Shown here piece by piece: positions 16,669 through 25,408 of a DNA stretch of 64,000 nucleotides. The translations under genes were made by a program, and so were the position numbers. Source of the stretch: Candidatus Latescibacterota bacterium (GTDB lineage: Bacteria; Latescibacterota; UBA2968; UBA8231). The stretch spans positions 38,307 to 102,306 of the forward strand of contig JAJDUT010000139.1 in the NCBI GenBank assembly GCA_022826515.1, in the 5' to 3' direction. The first letter of the stretch is position 1; each line of letters opens with the position of its first letter. The notes beneath the pieces are model-generated. The model had not been told where the DNA came from. It saw only the letters and a program-made list of their open reading frames with translations, and ran no database searches.

Positions 16669-16782
16669 GGCGTTGTTGCATGAATATCTATAAGTCGTTG
16701 TTTTACAATAAGTTATCGTTTTGATGTCAAATTTGTAAACTATTGTTTTCTAACGAGTTACCGTCTTTCGTGCAACAACGCC
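16669..16782. mobile_element. 114-bp MITE-like element with 16-bp terminal inverted repeats
   Basis: GGCGTTGTTGCATGAA at 16669-16684 and TTCGTGCAACAACGCC at 16767-16782 are inverted repeats matching at 15 of 16 positions. ACAATCAA occurs at 16660-16667 (one base before the left end) and again at 16783-16790 right at the other end, consistent with an 8- to 9-base target duplication. The interior is AT-rich and has no coding frame. The termini recall IS6-type ends (GGxxxTGTTGCA), whose elements make 8-base duplications; that family assignment is inference. It lies immediately upstream of the isomerase gene at 16808 and forms its 5' flank. Confidence 0.75.
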
Positions 16783-16807
16783 ACAATCAATCAAAAAAGG
16801 AGAAGCT

Positions 16808-17641
16808 ATGTTTCGCTCGCTATCACCGGGGGCTATCGGCGCAAGTGTAGAAAACCTCGCAGACGGGCTTGATTTGGCCGCGCGGTACGGGTTCGCCGGA
16901 TATCACTTTAACATTAGCGAAGTCGCGGCCATGGGCGCGGAAGAGGCCCTCGCGTTGGCCGAGCGCAAGGGCGTGCGTCTGTCGGCGTGGGGATTTCCCG
17001 TTGATTTTCGCGGGGAGGAGGCCGTATATCAAGCGAGCTTGGCGCAGTTGCCGGCGTTGGCAAAGGTGGCGGCGGCCTTGGGGGTGCGGCGGACGGCGAC
17101 TTGGCTTATGCCGACTTCGGACGTGCTGACGTACCAAGAGAACTTCGCCTTTCACGTCGAGCGGCTGCGGCCGGCCGCAGCGGTGCTGGCGGACGAAGGA
17201 GTGCGGTTGGGTTTGGAATACGTCGCGCCGAAAACGCTGTGGTCGAGCAAAAAGTACGAGTTTGTTCACACGATGGAGCAAATGGAGGAATTGTGCCAAG
17301 CCGTGGGCGAGAATGTGGGCTTTTTACTAGATAGCTGGCATTGGTACACGGCCCATGAAACGGCTGAAGATGTGCGCCGCTTGCGTCCCGAGCAAGTGGT
17401 GGATGTACACGTCAACGACGCACCGGCTGGCGTAGAAATTGACGACCAGCTCGACAATGTGCGCGACTTGCCCGGGGCAACTGGCGTGATCGACATCGCG
17501 ACGTTCCTCAGCGCCTTGCAGCATATTGGCTACGACGGGCCGGTCATGGTCGAGCCGTTCAGCGAGCGGGTGCGCGCCATGGAGCGGGAAGAGGCTGTGG
17601 CGGCTACGGCTGCTGCGCTGGGCCGCGTGTGGGTATTGTAG
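16808..17641 (+). CDS. Sugar phosphate isomerase/epimerase (TIM barrel)
   Basis: A 277-residue xylose-isomerase-like TIM-barrel protein, distinct from the one at 8955-9758. Metal-binding and catalytic strands are recognisable: LGLEYVAPKT (Glu), GFLLDSWHWYT (Asp, His), VVDVHVNDAPAG (His) and GPVMVEPFSE (Glu). It is cytosolic, probably acting on a sugar or polyol. AAAAGGAG lies six bases before ATG 16808. The FAD oxidoreductase follows 33 bases after the stop and is likely co-transcribed. The stop TAG is part of a palindrome at 17638-17665, and the transposable-like element at 16669-16782 lies directly upstream. Confidence 0.85.
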   Translation: MFRSLSPGAIGASVENLADGLDLAARYGFAGYHFNISEVAAMGAEEALALAERKGVRLSAWGFPVDFRGEEAVYQASLAQLPALAKVAAALGVRRTATWLMPTSDVLTYQENFAFHVERLRPAAAVLADEGVRLGLEYVAPKTLWSSKKYEFVHTMEQMEELCQAVGENVGFLLDSWHWYTAHETAEDVRRLRPEQVVDVHVNDAPAGVEIDDQLDNVRDLPGATGVIDIATFLSALQHIGYDGPVMVEPFSERVRAMEREEAVAATAAALGRVWVL

Positions 17642-17665
17642 GGGCAACCGATCGGTTGCCCCTAC
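17638..17665. repeat. 28-bp perfect palindrome, GTAGGGGC family
   Basis: Arms GTAGGGGCAACCGA and its exact complement, with no loop. It differs from the copy at 6667-6696 by a compensated A/T for G/C change, which keeps the pairing. The isomerase stop codon (17639-17641) is the TAG of its left arm. Confidence 0.8.
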
Positions 17666-17674
17666 GCACGTGTC

Positions 17675-19429
17675 ATGGAAACCCGCACTATTGAATGCGA
17701 CATCTTGGTCTTGGGCGGCGGCTTGGGCGGCGTGGCTGCGGCCGTGCGTGCCGCTCGCTTGGGCTATCGAGTTTGCCTGACCGAAGAAAATCCGTGGATC
17801 GGCGGCCAAGCCACTAGCCAAGGCGTTGCCGCCTTAGACGAACATCCGCACATAGAGCACTTTGGCGGCACGGCTCTGTACGGTGAATTCCGAGCTGGCA
17901 TCCGCGCGTTCTATCGCCGCAAATACAAACTGAAAAATCCAGACGACCCGCACTTTAACCCCGGGGCCGGTTGGGTCTCGGCGCTGTGCTTTGAGCCGCG
18001 CGCCGGCTTAACGTCCCTGCTGTCTTTGGTCGTACCCCAAGTCGAAGCCGGTCGCCTGATGCTGTTTTACCGCGCCCGCGCGTCTGCCGCCCACGTCCAA
18101 GGCCAGTCCATCCGCACCGTAGATGTCGTCCAAGACGGCGGCACGCACGTCTTGCGCTTTGCCCCGGCGTATGTGCTCGACGCCACCGAGTTGGGCGACC
18201 TGCTGCCCCTGTTGCCCGTTCCCTACGTCTCCGGCGCTGAAAGCCGCGACCAGACCGGCGAGCCGCACGCCCGCACCGAAGGCCCAGTCTCGCATCTCAC
18301 TCAGTCTTTTACCTGTCCGTTTGCGGTTGATTTTTGCCCCGGTCAAGATCACACCATTCCCCGTCCGCCGAACTACGAGCGCCATCGCGACGAGCAGCCC
18401 TACACCTTGACTTTGGAGTACGCCCGTGGCTTGCGCACGTACCGATTCTTTGAGACCGCCGGTGACTTGCCCGGTTCTTTTTGGGCGTATCGTCGCTTGT
18501 TGTGCGCCGATCAATTCGCTGAGGGACAGGTGCCTAGGGACGTGGCGTTGATTAACTGGCAGGGTAATGACTACACCGGCGGCACCCTCATCGACGTGCC
18601 GGCAGCCGAACAGGCGCAGCAGATAGCTGCGGCTAAGGAGCTGAGTTTGGGGTTGTTGTACTGGCTACAAACTGAGGTGCTGCGCGACGACGGCGGTCGC
18701 GGCTATCCCGAGCTGCGGCTGCGCCCCGACATCATGGGGACTGCCGACGGCTTCTCTCAGTATCCTTACATCCGCGAGTCCCGGCGCATTGAAGCGCGCA
18801 AGACCATTGTCGAGCAAGAGGTAGCCGCTCCGCACCAGCCCAATGCGCGCGCTGCTTCTTTTGGCGACAGCGTCGGCGTGGGTTGGTACGCCATTGACAT
18901 CCACGGCCAAGCTACCGACGTGGTGTACACTGCGCCCACCAAGCCTTTCCAGATCCCGTTGGGTGCGCTTGTGTCGCAACACTTGGACAACTTGCTGGCG
19001 GCCTGCAAGAACATTGGCACTACGCACGTCACCAATGGCTGCTACCGCCTGCATCCCGTGGAGTGGAATATCGGCGAGGCCGCTGGTGCGTTGGCTGCTT
19101 TTTGCTTGGGCCAGCAGCGGACCCCAGGGTATGTGTGCAGCAGTGTGGCTTTGCGCCGCCAGTACCAGCAGACCTTGCTGGCGGCCGGTGTGCCGCTGTA
19201 TTGGTACGAGGACGTGCCGCTTGGGCATCCGGCCTTTGCGGCCGTGCAGACGCTGGCGGTGGAGGGGATATGGCCGGGGTGTGCCGATCATTTGCGCTTT
19301 GAACCGGATGCCTTGGCCGACGCGCCAGCCGAGCGTTTACGGGCTGCGGGGCTGTCATCGGACCTTGCGGGCCGCGATCCTATAACGCGCGGGGACTTGG
19401 CGCGCCGGATGGCTCAGCGACTCGACTGA
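17675..19429 (+). CDS. FAD-dependent oxidoreductase
   Basis: A 584-residue flavoprotein of the FAD_oxidored (xanthan-lyase-associated) type. The dinucleotide-binding motif is at the N-terminus (ILVLGGGLGGVAAAVRAARLGYRVCLTEE, residues about 8-36), followed by IGGQATSQGVAALDEHP, a signature of this family. Later segments include YVLDATELGDLLPLL and, near residue 410-470, YTAPTKPFQIPLGALVSQHLDNLLAACKNIGTTHVTNG with CYRLHPVEWNIGEAAGA, the C-terminal FAD-contacting region. It has no signal peptide. The substrate is unknown; next to the isomerase, oxidation of a sugar or polyol derivative is plausible. ATG 17675 comes just after the palindrome. Confidence 0.85.
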   Translation: METRTIECDILVLGGGLGGVAAAVRAARLGYRVCLTEENPWIGGQATSQGVAALDEHPHIEHFGGTALYGEFRAGIRAFYRRKYKLKNPDDPHFNPGAGWVSALCFEPRAGLTSLLSLVVPQVEAGRLMLFYRARASAAHVQGQSIRTVDVVQDGGTHVLRFAPAYVLDATELGDLLPLLPVPYVSGAESRDQTGEPHARTEGPVSHLTQSFTCPFAVDFCPGQDHTIPRPPNYERHRDEQPYTLTLEYARGLRTYRFFETAGDLPGSFWAYRRLLCADQFAEGQVPRDVALINWQGNDYTGGTLIDVPAAEQAQQIAAAKELSLGLLYWLQTEVLRDDGGRGYPELRLRPDIMGTADGFSQYPYIRESRRIEARKTIVEQEVAAPHQPNARAASFGDSVGVGWYAIDIHGQATDVVYTAPTKPFQIPLGALVSQHLDNLLAACKNIGTTHVTNGCYRLHPVEWNIGEAAGALAAFCLGQQRTPGYVCSSVALRRQYQQTLLAAGVPLYWYEDVPLGHPAFAAVQTLAVEGIWPGCADHLRFEPDALADAPAERLRAAGLSSDLAGRDPITRGDLARRMAQRLD

Positions 19430-19482
19430 GCTCGCCGAAGACATTTGTAAAGGGTAATCCGATGGCGTAGATTTGAGAGAGA

Positions 19483-19558
<76 letters not shown>

Positions 19559-19590
19559 ATAAATTATTTTCAGACTGACACCCCACCGTC

Positions 19591-20421
19591 TTATTGACTA
19601 CAATCCAAAGTCAGCTCGATCAGGGCAGCTTGTTCGGCTGTTTCCGAGACGATCGCCAATCCCCAATACAGATTGCTCGTGTAGTAGCTTGTATTCAAGG
19701 CGGTCCGCAACACATTATAGCGAGCCGCCTGATCTAAGCGTCCAGCTAGCCCGTACGCGAAGCCGAAAAATTGCGCGGGCGGCATTGGGGCACACATTTC
19801 GAGATACGCATCAGAGAAGGCCAAGATAGCGGCCCGGTATCCAACGGAAGCGTCTGGTGCATCCAAAGACAAAATGGCGTCGTTGTAGAACGCGCAGTTA
19901 GCCTTATGCGCGGCCGCGGCGGCTTGCTTGGTTATCTCTTTTCCCACCGCGTTAAATCTATCCCAAGCTGGGTAATACTCGTTGCCCCAGATGGCTATTT
20001 CCGCTGCGGTTAGACGGTGCATAACGCCGCCGGCGTTAAAAAGGTATTTACCGACTGCAAAAGCGCCGCTCAACGCGGTTTCGTCAATGGGAGTGCCTAC
20101 AGTGTAGAAAGCCTGTTTGGCATCCATATATTGATCGAAAGCCGCTGCCGCCTCGGGGCCGAAGAGGGGGCGCAAAGAGGCAAAGAGCGAGTCATAGGCC
20201 GCATAGGCGACCGAATCGACGATGGCCATAGCAATGGAATCGGCAAGGGTATCGGCAATGATTCCGGCTTCCTTGATGTCTTGATAGGCGCTTGATGCTT
20301 CACGGGCGGCCAAGACGGCGATTGTCTCGGTGGTACAGTCGGCCACATTGCCCTGCGTGGTGTTCGCGCGATTGGCATACGCAACAAAAGCGATGAGAAG
20401 AACAAAGCGACTCATGGTCAT
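19591..20421 (-). CDS. Exported hypothetical protein, helix-rich
   Basis: A 276-residue protein I do not recognise. MTMSRFVLLIAFVAYANRANT looks like a short signal peptide. The mature part is alanine-rich and predicted largely helical, with stretches such as AVLAAREASSAYQDIKEAGIIADTLADSIAMAIVDS, and three cysteines that could form periplasmic disulphides. A second in-frame ATG two codons in (20415) is an equally good start. It stands alone between the tRNA and the propeller gene, and its C-terminal end is close to the tRNA 3' end. Confidence 0.6.
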   Translation of the reverse strand: MTMSRFVLLIAFVAYANRANTTQGNVADCTTETIAVLAAREASSAYQDIKEAGIIADTLADSIAMAIVDSVAYAAYDSLFASLRPLFGPEAAAAFDQYMDAKQAFYTVGTPIDETALSGAFAVGKYLFNAGGVMHRLTAAEIAIWGNEYYPAWDRFNAVGKEITKQAAAAAHKANCAFYNDAILSLDAPDASVGYRAAILAFSDAYLEMCAPMPPAQFFGFAYGLAGRLDQAARYNVLRTALNTSYYTSNLYWGLAIVSETAEQAALIELTLDCSQ

Positions 20422-20497
20422 GTTATCTATTTTTCCGTCCGTCCATACGGGGGAGATGAGGCCGCTTTAGACGGGCGCCCCACCTTCTCGGCGTCCA

Positions 20498-21427
20498 TTA
20501 AGCGGGCCATCGCGCGGTGCCGATGGCGTAATACTTGTGGACGAAAGGGGGGGCCGGGCGCGAGGCGTACCAGATGCGGAGGGAGCCGTCGTCGAGGCGC
20601 AGTATCGATTGGCTGGTAGTGTAGTGGGATTCCCAGGCACGCGACGGATCAGGAGCGAAAACGGGGTTGTCGGGGTCCTTTTGCCAACGCAAGCCGTCTT
20701 CGCTGTACGCGCAGCCAATAGCGGTTTTCATTTCCTCGCTGCCGTGCTGGCTGTAGCTGCCGTACCACATCCAGTACTGGCCGCCGATGGCGACAACCGT
20801 GGGATAGACGAGGCGGTCGTGTTCCCAGGATTGGTCGAGCGTCAGGACCGGGTCGGCCGCGACCTGCCAGTCGCACCCGTCGGCGCTTTGGGCATAACGT
20901 ATGCTCCAGGGTAGAGCGCAGACGTCAGTGTACCAGAGTTTGTAGTGGTCGGCTTCTTTGATAAGGGTCGGTGCATACGCGTGTTCGAGTTGCGGAGCCG
21001 ATGGCGCATCCCACTTGATGCCGTCGTCACTGGCGGTTGCGTGCAGGGTGTGTATCCGGTCGCCGGAAGGGAAGTCACAGGAGGAAAACCACAGGCGCAG
21101 ACGGCCCTGCTCCCTGCACATTGAGCCGTCGGGGTGGCGGAGGAGCGTCGGGGTTAAAATCGACCGCGTGCCCGTGAAGCAGCACACCGGCGAGCGCGGA
21201 TCTTTGCTAAAGCGGACGCCGTCGGTGGAAGTAGCCAAGCCGAGGGTGAAAGCGCGATTGTCCACGCGGTCGCGGTCGCTGACATTGTGGCGCGAGCCGC
21301 TGTACCACATCGAGTACATCCCATCCTCGTAGGCGACGCAGGGGGCGAAGAGGTGCATGTCGTCGAAGGCTCCCTCAGAACCGAGGGTGATGCAGGGGCC
21401 TTCGTCGCGCTGCCAGTGCTGAATCAT
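20498..21427 (-). CDS. Five-bladed beta-propeller, glycosidase-like (GH43/GH130 type)
   Basis: A 309-residue protein with repeated blade motifs of the type YSEDGLRWQKDPDNPVF: ATSTDGVRFSKDPRSPV, ATASDDGIKWDAPSAPQ, AQSADGCDWQVAADPVL and CAYSEDGLRWQKDPDNP, interleaved with YMWYSGS, KLWYTD, WMWYGSYS and RIWYAS. This is the signature of GH43/GH32/GH130-like propellers acting on beta-linked sugars. I cannot assign the catalytic acids with confidence, so it may be a sugar-binding or phosphorylase-like relative. ATG 21427 is supported by AGGAGA upstream (minus strand). No signal peptide is seen. It is the last gene of the ten-gene minus-strand cluster, 50 bases after the OPT-like gene. Confidence 0.75.
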   Translation of the reverse strand: MIQHWQRDEGPCITLGSEGAFDDMHLFAPCVAYEDGMYSMWYSGSRHNVSDRDRVDNRAFTLGLATSTDGVRFSKDPRSPVCCFTGTRSILTPTLLRHPDGSMCREQGRLRLWFSSCDFPSGDRIHTLHATASDDGIKWDAPSAPQLEHAYAPTLIKEADHYKLWYTDVCALPWSIRYAQSADGCDWQVAADPVLTLDQSWEHDRLVYPTVVAIGGQYWMWYGSYSQHGSEEMKTAIGCAYSEDGLRWQKDPDNPVFAPDPSRAWESHYTTSQSILRLDDGSLRIWYASRPAPPFVHKYYAIGTARWPA

Positions 21428-21477
21428 GCGTTTTCTCCTGTGGATGACGCCTTTATGGTAATATAATCGCCCATAAA

Positions 21478-23619
21478 CTACCAAGAGAACAGGAAGTTGC
21501 CGGTGTGCCCCGTGAAGTAGTCGATGATGAGCCAGAGGCCGAGGGTCAGCATCTGACCGGCGATCATCCCGAGGAAAAACCCCTGAGTACGGGAGTAGAA
21601 GTTGACGCCTCCGTGCCGGAGGATGATGACTTTGATGAGCCAGGCGACGAACACGCTGGTAATGATGTGGGGCATCAGGTCCACGGCTGCTACCGGGAAG
21701 CCGATAGGGTGGAGGGGCCACCAGGACAGGCGGTGGCGAGCCCAGTACAGCAGGGCCATGATGCCGCCACCGCCGAACAGGAAACCGATGCCCGGCCAGT
21801 AGATGCCGGCAGGTTCTAGGTTGCGCACGGCGTTGTCGTAGGCAATCGCCGGGCCCGCTTTGAAGAACCAATAATCGAGGTTGATGCCGCCGTAGCGGTA
21901 GGCGGCGTGGAAGATCATCCAGAACGAGCCCAGCGTCCCGATCAGCAGGGCTAGGATGAGCGCGAGGAAGACCAGCCGCCGGCTGCGCGCATCCATATCC
22001 TCGATCAGCTTGAGGGCGTTGGTGCAGGTCGCCATGGCGAACGACCGGACCTCGTCGGCCCAGATATAGGCCATGGACAGGTTGAACACGCCGGTGGGAC
22101 CGACGAGCGATGAACCGAGACCCATGACGACGAAGTCGGGGGCGTTGACGGGCGTCCGCAGCGTTGCCAGCCCGGCTTCGGCGATGATCCGGGTGATGCC
22201 GATAAAGATCATCATGGCCAGGACGATGAAGAAGAAGGAGACCCACAGCGGTGTGCCCATGATCCACAGCCACAGGGTCATGACCGCAATGCCACCGAAG
22301 GTGCCGATCACGGCGCTGCGGTAGGAGAGGATTTCGTCCCGGTCGTCGACGTGGGGCGCTCGGCCGAGGGCTTTGAGCCAGACCGCCTTCAGATGCTCGC
22401 GGGCCGTCCACAGCACCCCCGCGACCAGCACCAGCAGGGCACCCAGCCCCTCGTAGCCGACTAGGGGGGCGTCGGGGACGCCGTGGAAGTGGACCTGCTC
22501 CGATTTGATCCCGGCGATCGCCAGCGCGCTCTTCTGGAGCCGGCCGAGCAGGTAGAACACCCACACGCTGCCCGATATCCTCGTGTCGATGAGGTAGGTG
22601 AAGCCGGTCAGGGCGAAGTTGACCTTGCCTTCGAGGTACGGTATCGGCAGGCGCATGGACACCATGGGAATGGAGGGGTAATAGCTCGACATGCCCCTCA
22701 GACTGCCGACGATGAACGGGATGGCCATGCCGAGCCACACGGACGGACGTTTGAAGAAGCCGTTCACCAGCCTGTTCTCGTCCTCGCCGCGGATCATGGC
22801 CAGACCGACCTGGGCGATTGGATAGCTCAGCCGCTCCCGCTCCATCCACTGACGCCGCAGGATTACGGCAATCGAGATCATGCAGACGTACAGCGCCAGC
22901 AGGAAGACAGCCCACCACATCAACGGCTCGACCCAAGCGCCGTAGGGAATGCTCTGGCCTTGCTCGGAAATGCCCTCGTAAAACAGGGTGTTCTCGGCCC
23001 CGTCGTCGACTAGGATGTCGTGCTCGGGAAAGTGGGGGAAGAGCTTCTCCCGCCATTGATTCTCCGGCGAAGCGTAGTAGAAGATGGCGGTGAGGGTGGG
23101 CAGGATCAGCTCGGTCAGGCCCATCGTGCACACGGCCGAGACCATTGCCAGCATGGCGTACACCATGATCAGTTCGGCGCGGTTGAGGGCCAAGCTGCGG
23201 CCGGACCACGCCAGTGGCACGTTGACGAAGGCGCAGATCAGCGCGAAGGTGGAGAAGATCAGCCCGGGCGAATGCACATCGATATTGGTCAAGGGCCAGT
23301 AGGCGTAGAGCCAAGCCGCTCCCAAGGCGATGGCGAAAGCGAGGGCTGTGCCCCTGCTGCGCGCGGCCAGCTTGAAGGCTAGGTTGAGTAAGCCGATCAG
23401 CACGACGAAGACGAAGATGGCCCCCGGGGTGCTGATGTCCGCGGCCACGTAGGCACCCTTGATGACCATGTTGCTGTAGGGGGCGCTGATGGCGAGGAAG
23501 AAGCTCAGACAGCCCCCCACGAAGAACCCCCGCCACGTCAGGCGGTGGCGCGATTCGAGGAGGGGCTCGGAGCGCGACCGCAGGTACTGGCGGTAGAGCG
23601 GGGGGATTTTCTGTTTCAC
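21478..23619 (-). CDS. OPT-like polytopic membrane protein (DUF6785/DUF6784 type)
   Basis: A 713-residue protein with about 14 hydrophobic segments. It begins with a short cytosolic stretch (KQKIPPLYRQYLRSRS) and then LTWRGFFVGGCLSFFLAISAPYSNMVI, which resembles the opening of OPT-type oligopeptide/siderophore transporters. Further marks are ERERLSYPIAQVGLAMI, IPFIVGSLRGMSSYYPSIP, RIIAEAGLATLRTPVNAPDFVVMGLG and GINLDYWFFKAGPAIAYDN. The family is widespread in Planctomycetes, Poribacteria and relatives beside sugar genes, but transport has not been shown for it. Here it is flanked by a parvulin lipoprotein upstream (106-base gap) and the propeller glycosidase downstream, so carbohydrate or oligomer uptake is an inference from context. 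Confidence 0.78.
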   Translation of the reverse strand: MKQKIPPLYRQYLRSRSEPLLESRHRLTWRGFFVGGCLSFFLAISAPYSNMVIKGAYVAADISTPGAIFVFVVLIGLLNLAFKLAARSRGTALAFAIALGAAWLYAYWPLTNIDVHSPGLIFSTFALICAFVNVPLAWSGRSLALNRAELIMVYAMLAMVSAVCTMGLTELILPTLTAIFYYASPENQWREKLFPHFPEHDILVDDGAENTLFYEGISEQGQSIPYGAWVEPLMWWAVFLLALYVCMISIAVILRRQWMERERLSYPIAQVGLAMIRGEDENRLVNGFFKRPSVWLGMAIPFIVGSLRGMSSYYPSIPMVSMRLPIPYLEGKVNFALTGFTYLIDTRISGSVWVFYLLGRLQKSALAIAGIKSEQVHFHGVPDAPLVGYEGLGALLVLVAGVLWTAREHLKAVWLKALGRAPHVDDRDEILSYRSAVIGTFGGIAVMTLWLWIMGTPLWVSFFFIVLAMMIFIGITRIIAEAGLATLRTPVNAPDFVVMGLGSSLVGPTGVFNLSMAYIWADEVRSFAMATCTNALKLIEDMDARSRRLVFLALILALLIGTLGSFWMIFHAAYRYGGINLDYWFFKAGPAIAYDNAVRNLEPAGIYWPGIGFLFGGGGIMALLYWARHRLSWWPLHPIGFPVAAVDLMPHIITSVFVAWLIKVIILRHGGVNFYSRTQGFFLGMIAGQMLTLGLWLIIDYFTGHTGNFLFSW

Positions 23620-23725
23620 GGGAGGCGCGTCAGTGGAGGAGGGCGGAGACCGGCCTCCTGCCCGAACGGACCCGAGGCTGGAGCGATGATGGCGGCGCGC
23701 TTGCGATCCACCTCGGGCGATCGCA

Positions 23726-25408
23726 TCACTGTTTCTCTTGTACCAAGGTTTTCAGGTTCTCTTCGTGGATCTTGACCTGGGGCTCGTACTGACGCCGCAG
23801 TTCGCCTAAGAATTGTAAGAAGGCCGCATCGCGCTTCTGGCGCAGGACTAGGGCCCAGGCTCGAGTTGCGACCTCGGCGAAGGGCTGGGGGCCGCTTCCG
23901 AGGGTTGATTCGACGAGCCTGAACACGGAATAGTAGTGGTCTGCTGATGCCGCAACCGGCACCTCCACTGCGATGGGACCCAGCAGGTCGCCCGACGCGG
24001 CTCCCTGTGCGGCTGCGAACAGGGCCTCGTGCGCTTTTCTCTGGTACCAATGGAGGTGGAATCGCCCGCTGTCTGGTATGGCCATGCGCCGCAGGGTGTG
24101 CTGCTGGGCCAGGAGCCGCAGATCCTCACCGCGCTCAATCCGGTCCCGGAGCGCGACCGCTTCTTCGCGTGTGGCGACCAGGATTTCGTCCAGCGTCAGA
24201 GCCTCTTTTGGGATGAAAGACCGCAGATTCTGGGCATAGAAGCGCCGCGCCTCGTCCTCATCTACTTGGACGTCGCTCGTCACCTGCTTTCGGATGACCG
24301 CCAGCAGGCGTTCCTCTTGCCTGGCCTGACGCCAGGCGACCATCTCCTGCTCTCGGTCGATTCCGGCATTGCGAGCGGCCTGCGCGGCCAGTGCGCGGGG
24401 GACTAGGACGGAATCGGCAAACCAGCGCACCTGCGCCAGCACATCTCCCGCGAACTCCCGGTAGTTCTCCTCGGCCGCGTCGACGAACCCTCCCACCGTA
24501 ATGGTGCCGCCGTCGAATTCGTAGAGTACCGTGCCGCGTTCCACTTCGGAGAAAGGGTATCCCTCGCTCTCCAGCCGCGCGGCGAGAAGCTCGAAACCGT
24601 CTTCTCGGAGACGCAGGTTCAGGGCCTCCCGCAGTTCACGGCCAAGCTCCACGGATCGAAGACCGGCCTTCTCCCGGCGGAGCTCGGCTTCCACTATACT
24701 CCGCACCCGTTCGAGGGAAACAGGTGCCTCGTCCATGACCTGGAACACGCCGTAGGTTCCGCCCGGCAGGGGTATGGGTTCGGAGATCTGACCCTTCGCG
24801 AGCGGAAAGACCTTTTCCTGCATGATGGGCAGGGGCATCTGGTCCTTGGTGGCGTACCCCATGAACCGGCCGTCCTGCTCGGCCGTAGCGCGGTGGGTCG
24901 AGCGCTGCCGCGCCAACTCCCCGAAGTCGGCGCCGCTCTGCAACAGGCGCACGATCTCCTCGGCCTCCTCCTTGCTCTCGACCTCGATCTTGCCACCCAT
25001 GACCGCGCGGTTCCGTCCGGTTTTCAGGTAGTGGTCGTGGATTTCCTGCTCTGCAAGCGCGATCTTCGCGTCCACTTCCCGGGCGAAGAACTCGTTCACC
25101 AGCCGCTCGGTCCATTCGCGGTTCAGCTTGCGGCGCATGTCGGGGTCGCGGTCCCAGCCCCGCGCTGCCGCTTCCCGAATGAGGATCTCCTTGTCGATCA
25201 GGGCCTGCAGATGCTGCCGTCGTCCTTGGATGCCCGCCTCCTTGGACCGCAGGCTTTCGACTAGGCGCTCCTCAAAGTGGCGTAGCTGCGCGGCGTGAAT
25301 GCGGGTGTCTCCTACCTCGGCTAGCACCGGGCCTTGGGCGTCTTCCGCGCAGCCCAACAGGACGATGCCTAGGGCCAAGGCCAGTGGCGCAGGTTTTAGT
25401 TTTATCAT
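23726..25408 (-). CDS. Parvulin-type peptidyl-prolyl isomerase, lipoprotein
   Basis: A 560-residue periplasmic chaperone-like protein. The N-terminus carries a lipobox (ALGIVLLGCAED), so the mature Cys is lipidated. A SurA/PrsA-like N-terminal helical part follows (VGDTRIHAAQLRHFEERLVES; ALIDKEILIREAAARG). A first parvulin domain spans about residues 125-235 (AEEIVRLLQSGADFGELARQRSTH, GYATKDQMPLPIMQEKVFPLAKGQISEPI). A second, more degenerate one is near 385-500 (DEILVATREEAVALRDRIERGEDLRLLAQQHTL). Such proteins help outer-membrane barrels fold. The ATGA overlap with the preceding barrel-like gene (25405-25408) shows coupling, and its likely clients are the two large proteins encoded just upstream. 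Confidence 0.85.
   Translation of the reverse strand: MIKLKPAPLALALGIVLLGCAEDAQGPVLAEVGDTRIHAAQLRHFEERLVESLRSKEAGIQGRRQHLQALIDKEILIREAAARGWDRDPDMRRKLNREWTERLVNEFFAREVDAKIALAEQEIHDHYLKTGRNRAVMGGKIEVESKEEAEEIVRLLQSGADFGELARQRSTHRATAEQDGRFMGYATKDQMPLPIMQEKVFPLAKGQISEPIPLPGGTYGVFQVMDEAPVSLERVRSIVEAELRREKAGLRSVELGRELREALNLRLREDGFELLAARLESEGYPFSEVERGTVLYEFDGGTITVGGFVDAAEENYREFAGDVLAQVRWFADSVLVPRALAAQAARNAGIDREQEMVAWRQARQEERLLAVIRKQVTSDVQVDEDEARRFYAQNLRSFIPKEALTLDEILVATREEAVALRDRIERGEDLRLLAQQHTLRRMAIPDSGRFHLHWYQRKAHEALFAAAQGAASGDLLGPIAVEVPVAASADHYYSVFRLVESTLGSGPQPFAEVATRAWALVLRQKRDAAFLQFLGELRRQYEPQVKIHEENLKTLVQEKQ

Noticed and set aside
21428..23536. A 1012-codon minus-strand frame reaching from 23536 to 20498
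   Set aside because: Only the part from 21427 down encodes a recognisable propeller protein. The rest is a frame-shifted shadow of the OPT-like gene on the same strand, rich in Arg, Pro and Gly without any motif.
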